Source of the DNA: Raineya sp964654605
Lineage (GTDB): Bacteria; Bacteroidota; Bacteroidia; Cytophagales; Thermonemataceae
Length of the DNA stretch: 64,000 nucleotides
Reading direction: 5' to 3'
Assembly (NCBI GenBank): GCA_964654605.1
Contig: CAZZLW010000073.1
Span: forward strand, 1 to 64,000
In this document: positions 8,383 to 17,566 of the stretch, piece after piece
Layout: every line of letters starts with the position of its first letter
Numbering within the stretch: position 1 is the first letter of the stretch
Position numbers and translations under genes: made by a program
The notes under the pieces: model-generated
What the model was told of the DNA's origin: nothing
Databases searched by the model: none
What the model saw: only the letters and a program-made list of their open reading frames with translations

Positions 8383-10773
8383 ATGCAAGCATTTTTCAAA
8401 CGTTTTATTCGTCTGCGTACTTATTGGGGAGAATTTGTTGAACATATCTTACGATTTCGTCTGCCTATTCTCATCTCGCTTATTTTGCTCACCAGCCTAA
8501 TGGGTTATTGGGGTAGTAAGGTAACTATGAAATATGAATTTGTACCTGTTATCCCCCAAAATGACCCCGATATGGTTAATTTTAGAAACTTCAAGAAAAC
8601 TTTTGGTGAAGACGGCAATGTTTTTATCATTGGCTTCAACGATAAACGAATCTATGAACTTTCTTACTTTCAAAAATACTATCAACTCTGCGAAAAATTG
8701 AGTAAAATTGAGGGAGTCAGGCAAGTGCTTTCGCTGGCAGTGCTAAAAGAAATTCTGAAAGACGACTCTACCAAAACCTTTTACTCCCGCCCTATTTTTG
8801 CCCATTTACCCAAAACTCAAGCCGAATTAGATAGCGGGCTTGCTAAAATTAGAAGTATCAAGCTATACGAAGGACAAATTTTCAACAAACACAACAACGC
8901 TACTATTCTGGGTATCACCATTGAAAAAACTTATCTCAATTCAGCCAAAAGGCTCAAACTCACACCGCAAATTATTGCTTTTGCCGAAGCCTTTGAAAAA
9001 GAAACAGGTATTAAAGTCCATTTCAGCGGACTACCCTATGTCAGAAGTATTACCACAGGAAAAGTAAAAGATGAACTACAACTCTTTTTAGCCGCTTCGG
9101 TACTGGTTACTTCACTGGTGATACTATTCTTTTTCCGTTCTTGGCAACCCCTTGTAGTTACCCTTAGTGTCATAGCTTCGGCTGTGCTTTGGGCACTGGG
9201 AATAATGTATCTATTTGGTTATCAAATTACAGGACTAACAGGCTTGCTTCCTCCCTTGCTGGTGGTTATTGCAGTGCCAAACTGCATTTATTTAATAAAC
9301 AAGTATCAGCAGGAGTATCTTAAAATACAAAAACAAAGAGAGGCTATCTTGCAAATGCTCAAAGAGTTGGGGTTGGTAACGATTATTGCTAACCTCACTA
9401 CTGCCGCTGGCTTTGCTGTATTTGCCTTTGGCAATGTAGATTTACTTTCCGAGTTTGGTTTAGTAATGAGTTTGAGCATTTTAGCAACTTTTGTTCTCAG
9501 CATTACGCTTGTACCCATTATTTACTCCTTGTTACCCGCACCTTCCATAAAAACCACCAAGCATTTAGATATTCGCTACATTAAAAATTTTTTGAATTTT
9601 TTAGTAAAAGTAGCCCTCAAACATAAAAAGTGGGTGTATGCTATCAATTTTTTAATCATAATTCTCGGGTTATGGGGTATGAGTATGCTACGCCCCCTCG
9701 CCTATTTGGTAGATGATTTGCCCGAAAGTAGTGGGGTGAGAAGCGATTTGCGTTTTTTTGAACAAAGTTTCAAGGGGGTAATGCCTTTGGAAGTAGTAAT
9801 AGATACCAAAAAACCCAAAGGTTTGAGAAAAAGAGGTATTTTAGAAAAAGCAGACTCTTTGGAGCAAGAATTAACCAAACTCAAAGAAATTGGCAAACCT
9901 CTTTCCATTGTTTCGTACCTGAAAAGTGCTAATCAGGTGTATTTCAATGGTGATACCAATTTCTATGCTCTACCCGATAGCCGCAACTGGATATTTTTTC
10001 AGCAATATGTACGGCAACGCCCTGACGGAGCAGATAACCTTTCTCAATTTTTTGTTGATTCCCTGGAACAAAAAATGCGAATTTCCTTCAAAGCCGCTGA
10101 TATGGGTTCCATACGCGTAAGAGAGTTACTGGAAACAGAAATCTATCCAACTATTGATAAAATTTTTGGCAAAAACAATGTTGAAGTACAGGTTACAGGC
10201 TCCGTGCCTATTTTTGCCAAAAGTAACCGATACCTTATTGATAATCTGATGAGTAGCATCTTGATTGCAATATGTCTGGTAGCTCTTGCCAATTCGCTTA
10301 TTTTTACCAATCTACGCCTCATCATTATTTCTCTTATTCCCAATATTATTCCGATGATTGCCACAGCGGGACTGATGGGCTTTTTGGGTATACCCCTCAA
10401 ACCCAGCACGATGATTTTATTCAGTATCGTTTTGGGAATCGCTATTGATGATACCATTCATTTTCTTGCACATTATCGTATGCAGTTGGATAAAGACCCC
10501 GACCATATTCACGCTATCATAGCTACTCTGAAAGAAACAGGCTTTAGTATGATTTACACCTCTATTGTACTAATTGCAGGTTTTGGTATATTTACTCTTT
10601 CTGAGTTTCAGGGTACGGTGTCTTTGGGACTTTTGAGTGCTACTACACTTTTTGTCGCTATGCTTACTAACCTCACTATCTTACCTGCCCTTTTGTTAAA
10701 CTTTGACCAACAAAAGCAGAAAAAAACCGATGAAGACTATATCCAAGAAAGTGAAGATGAAAATGGCATTTAA
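8383..10773 (+). CDS. RND superfamily exporter (MMPL domain)
   Basis: A 796-residue integral membrane protein. It has two repeats, each with one transmembrane helix, a large periplasmic loop and a block of about five helices (roughly residues 230-390 and 620-770), giving about 12 helices. The second block has the GIAIDDTIHFLAHYR pattern, with charged residues in helix 4 typical of MMPL/RND hydrophobic-molecule exporters. Such proteins use the proton motive force to export lipids, hopanoids or similar compounds. No membrane-fusion protein or TolC gene is next to it, which fits the stand-alone 'predicted exporter' class. The 3' end overlaps the start of the next lipoprotein gene by 17 bp, implying translational coupling. 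Confidence 0.9.
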   Translation: MQAFFKRFIRLRTYWGEFVEHILRFRLPILISLILLTSLMGYWGSKVTMKYEFVPVIPQNDPDMVNFRNFKKTFGEDGNVFIIGFNDKRIYELSYFQKYYQLCEKLSKIEGVRQVLSLAVLKEILKDDSTKTFYSRPIFAHLPKTQAELDSGLAKIRSIKLYEGQIFNKHNNATILGITIEKTYLNSAKRLKLTPQIIAFAEAFEKETGIKVHFSGLPYVRSITTGKVKDELQLFLAASVLVTSLVILFFFRSWQPLVVTLSVIASAVLWALGIMYLFGYQITGLTGLLPPLLVVIAVPNCIYLINKYQQEYLKIQKQREAILQMLKELGLVTIIANLTTAAGFAVFAFGNVDLLSEFGLVMSLSILATFVLSITLVPIIYSLLPAPSIKTTKHLDIRYIKNFLNFLVKVALKHKKWVYAINFLIIILGLWGMSMLRPLAYLVDDLPESSGVRSDLRFFEQSFKGVMPLEVVIDTKKPKGLRKRGILEKADSLEQELTKLKEIGKPLSIVSYLKSANQVYFNGDTNFYALPDSRNWIFFQQYVRQRPDGADNLSQFFVDSLEQKMRISFKAADMGSIRVRELLETEIYPTIDKIFGKNNVEVQVTGSVPIFAKSNRYLIDNLMSSILIAICLVALANSLIFTNLRLIIISLIPNIIPMIATAGLMGFLGIPLKPSTMILFSIVLGIAIDDTIHFLAHYRMQLDKDPDHIHAIIATLKETGFSMIYTSIVLIAGFGIFTLSEFQGTVSLGLLSATTLFVAMLTNLTILPALLLNFDQQKQKKTDEDYIQESEDENGI

Positions 10774-11476
10774 GTCTTTGATAGCATTTTTACTGCTTTT
10801 TTTCTGCAACGCTTGCAGTGTTTTGTATAAAACTGCTAAAGAAGAGCTTGTTGATGATTTTTACACTCAAAAAATTGGCAGAAACACGCATAAAGTTTAT
10901 GTAAATGTTGAAGATGATACACTTTACATTCACAAAGCCCAAAAACTAAACCATAGATGGCAAGTTGATACCAGCAGAAAAATCCTTACAAGTTTTCCCA
11001 AGTCTTTGGAAACTGATAGAAATTTATCCGTTTTTTTCAGTAAAAAATCCTTTGACATAGATTTCCTCACTATTCCTCTAAAATTTCGCCCTTTGCGTTT
11101 CGATGTTCCTGCTCAACTCAATACCAATCTGAATGGAAGTTTGTATTTAGGCTATCGTTTGGATAGCTATATGATAAGCTACAAATCCAAACCTCTCAAA
11201 GATTGGGAAAGGCATATTCATCATTTTGGATTTTCAGTAGGTTTTTTCAATGGTATAGGGAACACCTTTGTATCTCCCACCAACACGCAAAATATTTTAC
11301 AACAAGAATATGATGGAATAGTTTGGAATAAAGGTGTTGCCTGTATTTTTGCCCTCAATCGTCTTACTTTGGGGCTGGCAGTAGGAACAGACTATCTTTT
11401 AGACAAGAATCGTGAATTTTGGATTTATCAAAATAAAATTTGGTACGGTTTTGCTTTTGGTCTGAATTTGAATTAG
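10757..11476 (+). CDS. Putative lipoprotein, possible beta-barrel-like protein
   Basis: A 239-residue protein beginning within the last codons of the RND gene; ATG 10757 or 10763 fits best because either precedes the hydrophobic core directly, with a lipobox-like FFCNAC around residues 16-21. The mature part alternates hydrophobic and polar residues, with several aromatic beta strands near the C terminus (GFAFGLNLN end), which resembles a small barrel or lipid-binding beta protein. The overlap with the exporter upstream and the zero-base junction with the methylase gene downstream suggest one operon; a role as an outer-membrane partner of the exporter is inference. No named family recognised. 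Confidence 0.75.
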   Translation: MKMAFKSLIAFLLLFFCNACSVLYKTAKEELVDDFYTQKIGRNTHKVYVNVEDDTLYIHKAQKLNHRWQVDTSRKILTSFPKSLETDRNLSVFFSKKSFDIDFLTIPLKFRPLRFDVPAQLNTNLNGSLYLGYRLDSYMISYKSKPLKDWERHIHHFGFSVGFFNGIGNTFVSPTNTQNILQQEYDGIVWNKGVACIFALNRLTLGLAVGTDYLLDKNREFWIYQNKIWYGFAFGLNLN

Positions 11477-12172
11477 ATGCTCTACCTGATTCCCAATCTT
11501 TTAGCCGCTGAAACACACAAACAAGTGCTTACGCCGCAAGTATATGAAGTGGTGCAAACACTACAATATTTTATTGTTGAAGATACTCGCAATGCTCGGC
11601 GTTTTTTGAGTAGCCTAAAAATAGGACTTGACATTGATAAACTTGTTTTCTTTGAAATTGGCAAACATCACGATTTTGCTCTCCTACAAAATGCTTTTGA
11701 TTTACTCAAAAAAAATATGGCAGTGGGTTTGCTTTCGGAAGCGGGCTGTCCTGCCATTGCCGACCCTGGCAGTTTGGTAGTTGCTTGGTGTCACGAAAAC
11801 AATGTTCAAGTAGTGCCACTTGTGGGAGCTTCTTCCATTTTGCTTGCTCTGATAGCTTCGGGCTTCAACGGGCAAAACTTTTGCTTTCACGGCTATTTGC
11901 CTATTGATAAAAACGAAAGAACGCAGAAAATTAAATTTTTAGAAAATGCCATATACCAGCAAGCACAAACACAAATTTTCATAGAAACTCCTTTCCGCAA
12001 CAATGATTTACTCAAAAGTATTTTACAAACTTGCAAGCCACACACCAAACTTTGCCTTGCTTGCAATCTTACTGCTCCCGATGAATTGATACGCACCCAA
12101 CCTATACATTCTTGGGCAAAAAATCCCCCTAACTTGCACAAAAAACCTTGTGTTTTCTTACTCTACAAATAA
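11477..12172 (+). CDS. SAM-dependent methyltransferase, RsmI-like (tetrapyrrole methylase fold)
   Basis: A 231-residue protein starting on the base after the previous stop codon. It has the RsmI-family signatures EDTRNARRFL (near residue 35) and SEAGCPAIADPG (near residue 90), then a VGASS loop. RsmI 2'-O-methylates C1402 of 16S rRNA. This protein is shorter than classic RsmI (about 280 residues), begins directly at MLYLIPNLL, lacks the usual C-terminal extension, and has SEAGCP where RsmI usually has SDAGTP. It is therefore best called an RsmI paralogue; the rRNA target is not certain. Operon context is with the exporter and lipoprotein. Confidence 0.82.
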   Translation: MLYLIPNLLAAETHKQVLTPQVYEVVQTLQYFIVEDTRNARRFLSSLKIGLDIDKLVFFEIGKHHDFALLQNAFDLLKKNMAVGLLSEAGCPAIADPGSLVVAWCHENNVQVVPLVGASSILLALIASGFNGQNFCFHGYLPIDKNERTQKIKFLENAIYQQAQTQIFIETPFRNNDLLKSILQTCKPHTKLCLACNLTAPDELIRTQPIHSWAKNPPNLHKKPCVFLLYK

Positions 12173-12242
12173 AAAATGAACCGAATAGCTGAAATATTCG
12201 TTTTCGTTTTAGTGCAATTTCAAATCAATTTAATCTTGGTAT

Positions 12243-12596
12243 ATGAAGTGGATAAATCTTGAAAATCTCGCTCAATTAGCAGAAATCAAAGAAAAACCTT
12301 TGGCTCTTATTTTCAAACATAGCACACGCTGTTCTATTAGTAGTGCGGCTTTGGACAAACTGCAAAGAAATTGGAAAGAGGAAGAAATGCAAGGCATAAA
12401 CCCTTACTTTTTAGACCTCATACGATACCGAGAAATTTCCAATCAGATTGCCCGAGAGTTTGGTGTAGAACATCAGTCGCCACAAGCCATAGTTTTACAG
12501 AATGGAAAAGTAATTTATCACGATTCTCATTTTGGCATAGATTACTCGGAAATCAAAAAAGCGATTGCTCAAAATAATGCAAGAGAACTGGTGTAA
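12243..12596 (+). CDS. ytxJ: Bacillithiol system redox-active protein YtxJ-like
   Basis: A 117-residue thioredoxin-fold protein with the YtxJ signature FKHSTRCSIS at residues 24-33: a single active-site Cys followed by Ser-Ile-Ser, i.e. a monothiol bacilliredoxin-type site. The cis-Pro region SPQAIVL near residue 79 is also present. YtxJ-type proteins are proposed to reduce bacillithiol mixed disulfides in the cytoplasm, and Bacteroidota make bacillithiol. No signal peptide is present. A strong terminator follows directly at 12600-12633. Confidence 0.88.
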   Translation: MKWINLENLAQLAEIKEKPLALIFKHSTRCSISSAALDKLQRNWKEEEMQGINPYFLDLIRYREISNQIAREFGVEHQSPQAIVLQNGKVIYHDSHFGIDYSEIKKAIAQNNARELV

Positions 12597-12599
12597 AGC

Positions 12600-12633
12600 A
12601 AAAGCCCTCGTCTGTGTAGTAACGAGGGCTTTT
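12600..12633. terminator. Bidirectional terminator between ytxJ and a barrel gene
   Basis: A 12-bp perfect stem (AAAAGCCCTCGT / ACGAGGGCTTTT) with a 10-nt loop lies between two convergent genes, ytxJ (+) and the barrel gene at 12644-13477 (-). The A/T flanks on both sides allow use in either direction. Confidence 0.85.
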
Positions 12634-12643
12634 AAGTGAGCTT

Positions 12644-13477
12644 TTATTTTCCCAAAGAAAGGAAATGATGAATGCCTAACTGAATACCTATCTGTAAGTT
12701 TGCCCTTCTGCCAAACAAATCGCCTGTTGTTCCGTTTTGTACGGCATCAAACAAATCTTGCCCACGTGTATCCATAATGCTGTAACTAGCACGGATAAGT
12801 GAAGAGGCATACCATTTATCGTTAATTTTTATATCAACGCCCATACCTCCTGCAAGTTGCAATTCAGCATCACGGAAGCGTTTGAGGGGGTCTAAGCTAC
12901 CTTTTTCGGCAATAACTACTTGGGGCTGTTCGGGTAAATTCCAAGTGCCATCAGGGTTTTGGGTAGCACCGGGCACTTGTGAAAGAGGCACACCCGTAGG
13001 CAATTCATTTACGCCTTGGGGTATTTTGAAAGTACCCGCGGCGTATTGAATGGTCTCTTTGCCCATAGTGAGCAAAGAAAGTTGGGGACCAAGCATAAAG
13101 TTGAAACGCACAGGAGCATCAATATTCCCCACAAAACGCAACAATAAAGGTAAATTGATATAACTCAAATCTATACGTCTTTCACCTACTACTTGTTGGG
13201 CGGCATTGATAATCTCATAAACCTGTCCGTATTTTGCCCAAATTCCTTCCAATTGTAACGAAAAACCACCACTAAAATCTGCTCCAAACGAAACACCAAT
13301 AGGTGAAAGCGTATAAGTCATTTTGGAGTTGTAGCGTGGGTCTTCTCTCAAACCTTTGTCCAAGACAAAAGAGGTATTCACCGCAGTATTTGCCCCTATA
13401 TGCAACCGCACTTGGGCAAAAAGCAAACTCTGCAAGAGCAGAAACGCAAAAAGAAGTACACTTTTTTTCATACGCAT
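12644..13477 (-). CDS. PorT-like outer membrane beta-barrel protein
   Basis: A 277-residue protein (275 if the second Met at 13471 is used). It has a signal peptide (cleavage near LFA-Q) and a succession of amphipathic beta strands ending in a typical barrel terminus (IQLGIHHFLSLGK). The pattern of a Gly-rich first strand, INLPLLLRF and an SxxxGP loop is that of the PorT/OMP_b-brl families of Bacteroidota. Function beyond an outer-membrane barrel is not evident. It is last in the minus-strand run mlaE / R-M pair / rseP, but a 185-bp gap separates it from rseP, so it may have its own promoter. Confidence 0.82.
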   Translation of the reverse strand: MRMKKSVLLFAFLLLQSLLFAQVRLHIGANTAVNTSFVLDKGLREDPRYNSKMTYTLSPIGVSFGADFSGGFSLQLEGIWAKYGQVYEIINAAQQVVGERRIDLSYINLPLLLRFVGNIDAPVRFNFMLGPQLSLLTMGKETIQYAAGTFKIPQGVNELPTGVPLSQVPGATQNPDGTWNLPEQPQVVIAEKGSLDPLKRFRDAELQLAGGMGVDIKINDKWYASSLIRASYSIMDTRGQDLFDAVQNGTTGDLFGRRANLQIGIQLGIHHFLSLGK

Positions 13478-13662
13478 AATAATTTTAGTTTGTACAAAAA
13501 GCTATACGCAAAAATTAAGCCAAAATGTGGCAGAATTTTCAAGATTTACAAGAGTTAGAGGATTTGGAATATTTAATTTTTCTCTAAAATTCTGTTTTCC
13601 GTATCCTGCTTCCTGTTTCTTACTTGCCTACTGCAAAATCAGAAAGCTCTTTTCCAAAAAAT

Positions 13663-15018
13663 TTATTTCAAGAAAATGTCTGCAAACAGCACAAAAGCCA
13701 TCAGTGCCAAAAGAAGTACCATTCCTACTTGTTGGGCTATTTCTAAAACCTTTTCAGGGGCGGGTTTTCGGGCAATCATTTCGTAAAGTAAGAAAATGAC
13801 GTGTCCGCCGTCCAGAGCAGGAATAGGTAAAAAGTTCATAAAAGCAAGCACCATAGAAAGCATACCTGTAAGCGTCCAGAAGCGATTCCAATCCCATTTA
13901 GAGCCATACATTTTACCAATACTCACAGGACCGCCCACCGATTTGGCAAAAGAAACCTCTCCTCTGAAAATTTTACCAAAAGCCCTTACATTATCAAAAA
14001 TTACACCAAAAGCTCTTGCCGTACCTATTCCCACAGATTGCCAAAGAGAGTATTCTTGTTTTACATAAGATTTTTCAAGGTCGGGGAAAAAAGGCATAAA
14101 ACCAATACGCCCTTCGTCGGTTACCTGAGAAGAGATTTTTAGCTCCTGATTATTACGTAAAATGGTAAGCTCAACGTTTTTGAGCTTAAACTCCGAAAGT
14201 TTGCTTTGCAGTTCATCAAAAAAAGTAATTTTTTGCCCATTTACCGCTATAATTTTATCTCCCTTTTGCAAACCTGCTTTTTCTGCAAAAGATTTAGATT
14301 GCACCTCTCCCACCACAAAATTTCTCTGACGAGGCGTAAGACTAATAAAACTTTGGTTTTTACGAAAATCGCTTAAATGCTCTAGCAAATCGTTGGGTAA
14401 ATCTATGCGAATTTGCTTTCCGTTGCGTTCAATGGTATAATAAGCATCAGAAGTAAGCAGTACATCAGGACTAATTAAATCCAAAAATTTTTCATAAGGT
14501 TTTCCATTGATATTCAAAACTTTGTCGCCTGTCTGCAAACCTATTTTTTTACCCATTTCACCAACTACAATGCCATCGCTGGCGACACTGGCAGGCAAAT
14601 AACTATCCCCATTGACAAAAGTAAGCACAATAAAAATAATAATACCCAAAATTAAATTGACAATAATACCTCCCAGCATTACAATTAGCCTTTGCCAAGC
14701 AGGTTTAGCCCGAAATTCCCAAGGTTGAGCAGGCTGTGCAAGGGCATCTTTATCCATAGATTCGTCCATCATACCTGCAATTTTCACGTAGCCCCCAAGC
14801 GGAAACCAGCCCAAACCAAATTCTGTATCACCTTTTTTCTTTTTCCAAAGGGCAAAATTAGCCACATTGGGCATAGGAAAGAGAAAGTCAAAAAATATGT
14901 AAAATTTTTCAACTCTTATGCCAAACATACGAGCCGCAATATAATGCCCCCATTCGTGCAAACCTACTAGAATAGAAAGCCCCAAAAGTACCTGTCCAAT
15001 CATTATGAGTGTATCCAT
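13663..15018 (-). CDS. rseP: RIP metalloprotease RseP (site-2 protease)
   Basis: A 451-residue intramembrane zinc protease. Helix 1 carries HEWGH at residues 21-25 (HExxH zinc site), and the second half has the ALDGGH motif (third zinc ligand Asp) near residue 402. Two PDZ domains lie between them (about 130-210 and 225-300). RseP cleaves transmembrane anti-sigma factors and signal-peptide remnants; an ECF sigma/anti-sigma-like pair lies in this window at 45.3-46.6 kb, though no direct link is shown. The gene starts 17 bp after the stop of the DNA methyltransferase. Length and topology are normal. Confidence 0.95.
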   Translation of the reverse strand: MDTLIMIGQVLLGLSILVGLHEWGHYIAARMFGIRVEKFYIFFDFLFPMPNVANFALWKKKKGDTEFGLGWFPLGGYVKIAGMMDESMDKDALAQPAQPWEFRAKPAWQRLIVMLGGIIVNLILGIIIFIVLTFVNGDSYLPASVASDGIVVGEMGKKIGLQTGDKVLNINGKPYEKFLDLISPDVLLTSDAYYTIERNGKQIRIDLPNDLLEHLSDFRKNQSFISLTPRQRNFVVGEVQSKSFAEKAGLQKGDKIIAVNGQKITFFDELQSKLSEFKLKNVELTILRNNQELKISSQVTDEGRIGFMPFFPDLEKSYVKQEYSLWQSVGIGTARAFGVIFDNVRAFGKIFRGEVSFAKSVGGPVSIGKMYGSKWDWNRFWTLTGMLSMVLAFMNFLPIPALDGGHVIFLLYEMIARKPAPEKVLEIAQQVGMVLLLALMAFVLFADIFLK

Positions 15019-15035
15019 AGCGTTGATGTGTTGAA

Positions 15036-16187
15036 TTAGTTAAATAAACTTTCTGCAAATGCAATATGTTCTTTGAAAAAACTTGGCAATTTACAATTTT
15101 CTAAACTTTTTTGAGAAAAAATAAACCTTCCATCGCACACAAAGCCTAACTCTTCCCAATTTACTTGATTTAACAAATCTTTGAGTAGCTCCACATCTGC
15201 ATCAGGATTGTGTGGAAAGATAGCTAAAATTGAACCATCATAATTATTACAATGATGCAGAAAGAAAGGCGATTTATGACGGGTTTTGCAATTCACATAA
15301 ATTCTTTTTCTTTTTGAAACAAAATGCTTTCTTCCCCACTCCCACCAGTTTGTTTCATCAAAAGACTTGATTCGCCTACTCAATAGTTTTTCTTTATGAG
15401 GTAGTAAAATTTCGTGAAAAGTGTTAAAAATCATTTTTTTTGTTTTTCCTGTTTTGTAGGTCGCCGAATAAACAAAGTCCATATTACCGTACTGCTCGTT
15501 TGTAAATATTTCATCTGCTCCGCTTACAGCTCCCACTTTTACAAAGAAAATACTCTTGAAAGGCACAAAATAATCATTGTTTGTGAAAAGAAGTTGCCCA
15601 TTGCAAAATGTGAAGTTTTGATAAACATTTGTTTTACGAGTAAAATTTCCTTTCTCAAAACGCCAAATAATACAATTTGGCGTAAAACCATTAAAAATTT
15701 TGGCATCTCCCAAGTCTATAATATCGGTTATTGTTCCGTTTTCGTAAATAAATTTATTGAGTTTTATGCTGGAAGTAGCTTTTAGGAAATCACGAGGAGT
15801 AATAAAAATCAACTCACCTCCCTTGTTAAGGTGATTTACGCATTTTTCTATAAAAAAAAGATACAGATTGCTCCTTTCATCAAAAAGTTGCATTGATAGT
15901 TTCTTTTTGGTTTCAGGCAAAATATCCTGAAACCTTACGTAAGGGGGGTTACCAATAATAGTATCAAACTTGTTGCTTGTAGGATAGTCAAAAAAATCCA
16001 TACAAAGCATACCCTCTTGGACTTGCGTAGGGTCAATTTCTATACCTACACAATTAGGAATTTGCTTAAAAAAAGCCCCGTTGCCCGCCGAAGGTTCTAA
16101 TACGTTTCCAAAATTTCGCCGAAGCCCAAGCATTTCAGAAACAATATGTGTAGGTGTAAATACTTGACCTAATTGTTCTACATTCAT
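15036..16187 (-). CDS. N6-adenine DNA methyltransferase (type II R-M, gamma-class order)
   Basis: A 383-residue enzyme. Motif X (GQVFTP, residues 7-12) comes first, then motif I (LEPSAGNGAFF, about 30-40), then the catalytic NPPY at 80-83, then a long C-terminal target-recognition region. That order is the gamma class, seen in TaqI/PstI/Eco57I-type methylases that methylate N6 of adenine. Its ATG overlaps the stop of the upstream gene (16184-16813) by ATGA, showing translational coupling. The partner is a candidate PD-(D/E)xK endonuclease, so the pair is read as a type II restriction-modification system. The recognition sequence cannot be inferred here. The pair sits between housekeeping genes mlaE and rseP. 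Confidence 0.88.
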   Translation of the reverse strand: MNVEQLGQVFTPTHIVSEMLGLRRNFGNVLEPSAGNGAFFKQIPNCVGIEIDPTQVQEGMLCMDFFDYPTSNKFDTIIGNPPYVRFQDILPETKKKLSMQLFDERSNLYLFFIEKCVNHLNKGGELIFITPRDFLKATSSIKLNKFIYENGTITDIIDLGDAKIFNGFTPNCIIWRFEKGNFTRKTNVYQNFTFCNGQLLFTNNDYFVPFKSIFFVKVGAVSGADEIFTNEQYGNMDFVYSATYKTGKTKKMIFNTFHEILLPHKEKLLSRRIKSFDETNWWEWGRKHFVSKRKRIYVNCKTRHKSPFFLHHCNNYDGSILAIFPHNPDADVELLKDLLNQVNWEELGFVCDGRFIFSQKSLENCKLPSFFKEHIAFAESLFN

Positions 16188-16813
16188 TTTTCAAAATACT
16201 CAGGAAAAAGTTGTTCAAAAGTAAAATAAGCCTCTGCTCTCAACCGAAGACTTTGGGCATAGCCCTTCAAAATAAAATCTTTTGCTTCTTGAAAATTTCT
16301 TTGCACCATATTTCTATTGCTATCCCATTTGCATTGAAAAGGCAAGTTATTCCCATTGGGCTGAATTTCTTGCAAGCATTTTAGAGAATTAACAAAAATA
16401 TCTTGGTTATCGTTTTTATTGACAACCAGAAAGTAATAATCTTTGTCAATATAAGTTTGCAGATTGACTTTCAACTTAGTAAAATAATTTTCGTAGGGAA
16501 TTTCATTTGAAAAATCAGGTAAAATGCCTGTGAGAGCGTAATAAATACCCAACTTACAATTCAAATTGTCAGCTTGTGTAGTTTGCGAAACTTTGATATT
16601 TACAGGTATAAATGTATTTTGTGTTTCCAATGCAAAATCGTACCAAGCTCTTGCCTTTGGTATTTGCACTTCAAATTTGCTCTGAATAAGGTTCAATAAC
16701 TCTTTTTCATTGAAAGATGCATTTATTCTACCATCATCACTTTTCTCGGAAAGAGTTATTTTTTGTTTTTTCAAAAAATCTGTGATGTCAAGCAATTTTT
16801 CAGGCAAAATCAT
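16184..16813 (-). CDS. Candidate type II restriction endonuclease
   Basis: A 209-residue cytoplasmic protein encoded immediately upstream of, and overlapping by 4 bp, the adenine methyltransferase. Residues 55-75 contain W-Y-D59 followed by F-I-P-V-N72-I-K74, which fits the beta-hairpin of a PD-(D/E)xK nuclease with Asn in place of the second acidic residue; an acidic helix (NEKELL, 35-40) precedes it. The Gln/Thr/Asn stretch after K74 and the conserved-looking C-terminal helix are otherwise unfamiliar. Position next to the methylase is the main evidence. It could also be a control or accessory protein. The endonuclease is translated before its protecting methylase, and coupling would keep the two in ratio. 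Confidence 0.65.
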   Translation of the reverse strand: MILPEKLLDITDFLKKQKITLSEKSDDGRINASFNEKELLNLIQSKFEVQIPKARAWYDFALETQNTFIPVNIKVSQTTQADNLNCKLGIYYALTGILPDFSNEIPYENYFTKLKVNLQTYIDKDYYFLVVNKNDNQDIFVNSLKCLQEIQPNGNNLPFQCKWDSNRNMVQRNFQEAKDFILKGYAQSLRLRAEAYFTFEQLFPEYFEK

Positions 16814-16837
16814 TATTCACTTCGTTTGGTTCATTTC

Positions 16838-17566
16838 TCACAAAAGCAACTGAGCTAACACATAATCTGCAAATAAAATAGCAATGGCACTTGCCGTAAC
16901 GGCTTTGGTACTGGATTGCCCCACTTCCAAAGCTCCCCCACGTGTATAATATCCCTTGAAAGCCGAAATAGAAGTTATCAGGAAGGCAAAAACCACCGAT
17001 TTTATCAGAGCAAAAGTAACATTGTAAGGCACAAAATTCTGACGCACCCCCACAATATACTCTTGTGCCGAAACTACTCCTGTAAGCGTTCCTGCTACAT
17101 ATCCGCCCAAAATAGAAAGAAAACCTGCAATAATCACAAGCATTGGGAATGTTATCATTGAGGCAATAATTTTGGGCAATACCAAATATGAAACCGAATT
17201 GATGCCCATTACTTCCAAAGCGTCAATTTGTTCAGTGATACGCATTGTACCTAAATTACCCGCAATATTTGAGCCAACTTTTCCTGCAAGCACAATACTT
17301 GTAATGGTGGGAGCAAGCTCTAAAAGCGTAGTATCTCTGACAAGCAAACCTATTACGGTCAGGGGAATAAGCGGACTAATCAGGTTGTAAGCTGTCTGAA
17401 TAGCCGTTACGGCACCTATAAAAGTAGAAATAATAGTTACAAGTAGTAGCGAATCTGTGCCAATATACACACACTCTTCAATAGTGAGCTTGACATATAC
17501 TCTGAATTTTTCTCGGTGAATAAATAACTGACGTAAAAATAAAAAATATCTGCCGAGTTGCTCCAT
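16838..17566 (-). CDS. mlaE: MlaE family ABC transporter permease
   Basis: A 242-residue permease with about five transmembrane helices. It has the MlaE signatures VGxVTAxQTAY-like (near 50-60), GLLVRDTTLLELAPTITSIVLAGKVGSN in the middle (an extended helix with the E-L-A-P core), and LEVMGIN (near residue 117). MlaE forms the inner-membrane core of the phospholipid transport complex MlaFEDB, which maintains outer-membrane lipid asymmetry. In many Bacteroidota, mlaF (ATPase) and mlaD (MCE protein) follow directly; here the next genes, 24 bp on, are the R-M pair, so the partners must be elsewhere or upstream of another promoter. Confidence 0.92.
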   Translation of the reverse strand: MEQLGRYFLFLRQLFIHREKFRVYVKLTIEECVYIGTDSLLLVTIISTFIGAVTAIQTAYNLISPLIPLTVIGLLVRDTTLLELAPTITSIVLAGKVGSNIAGNLGTMRITEQIDALEVMGINSVSYLVLPKIIASMITFPMLVIIAGFLSILGGYVAGTLTGVVSAQEYIVGVRQNFVPYNVTFALIKSVVFAFLITSISAFKGYYTRGGALEVGQSSTKAVTASAIAILFADYVLAQLLL

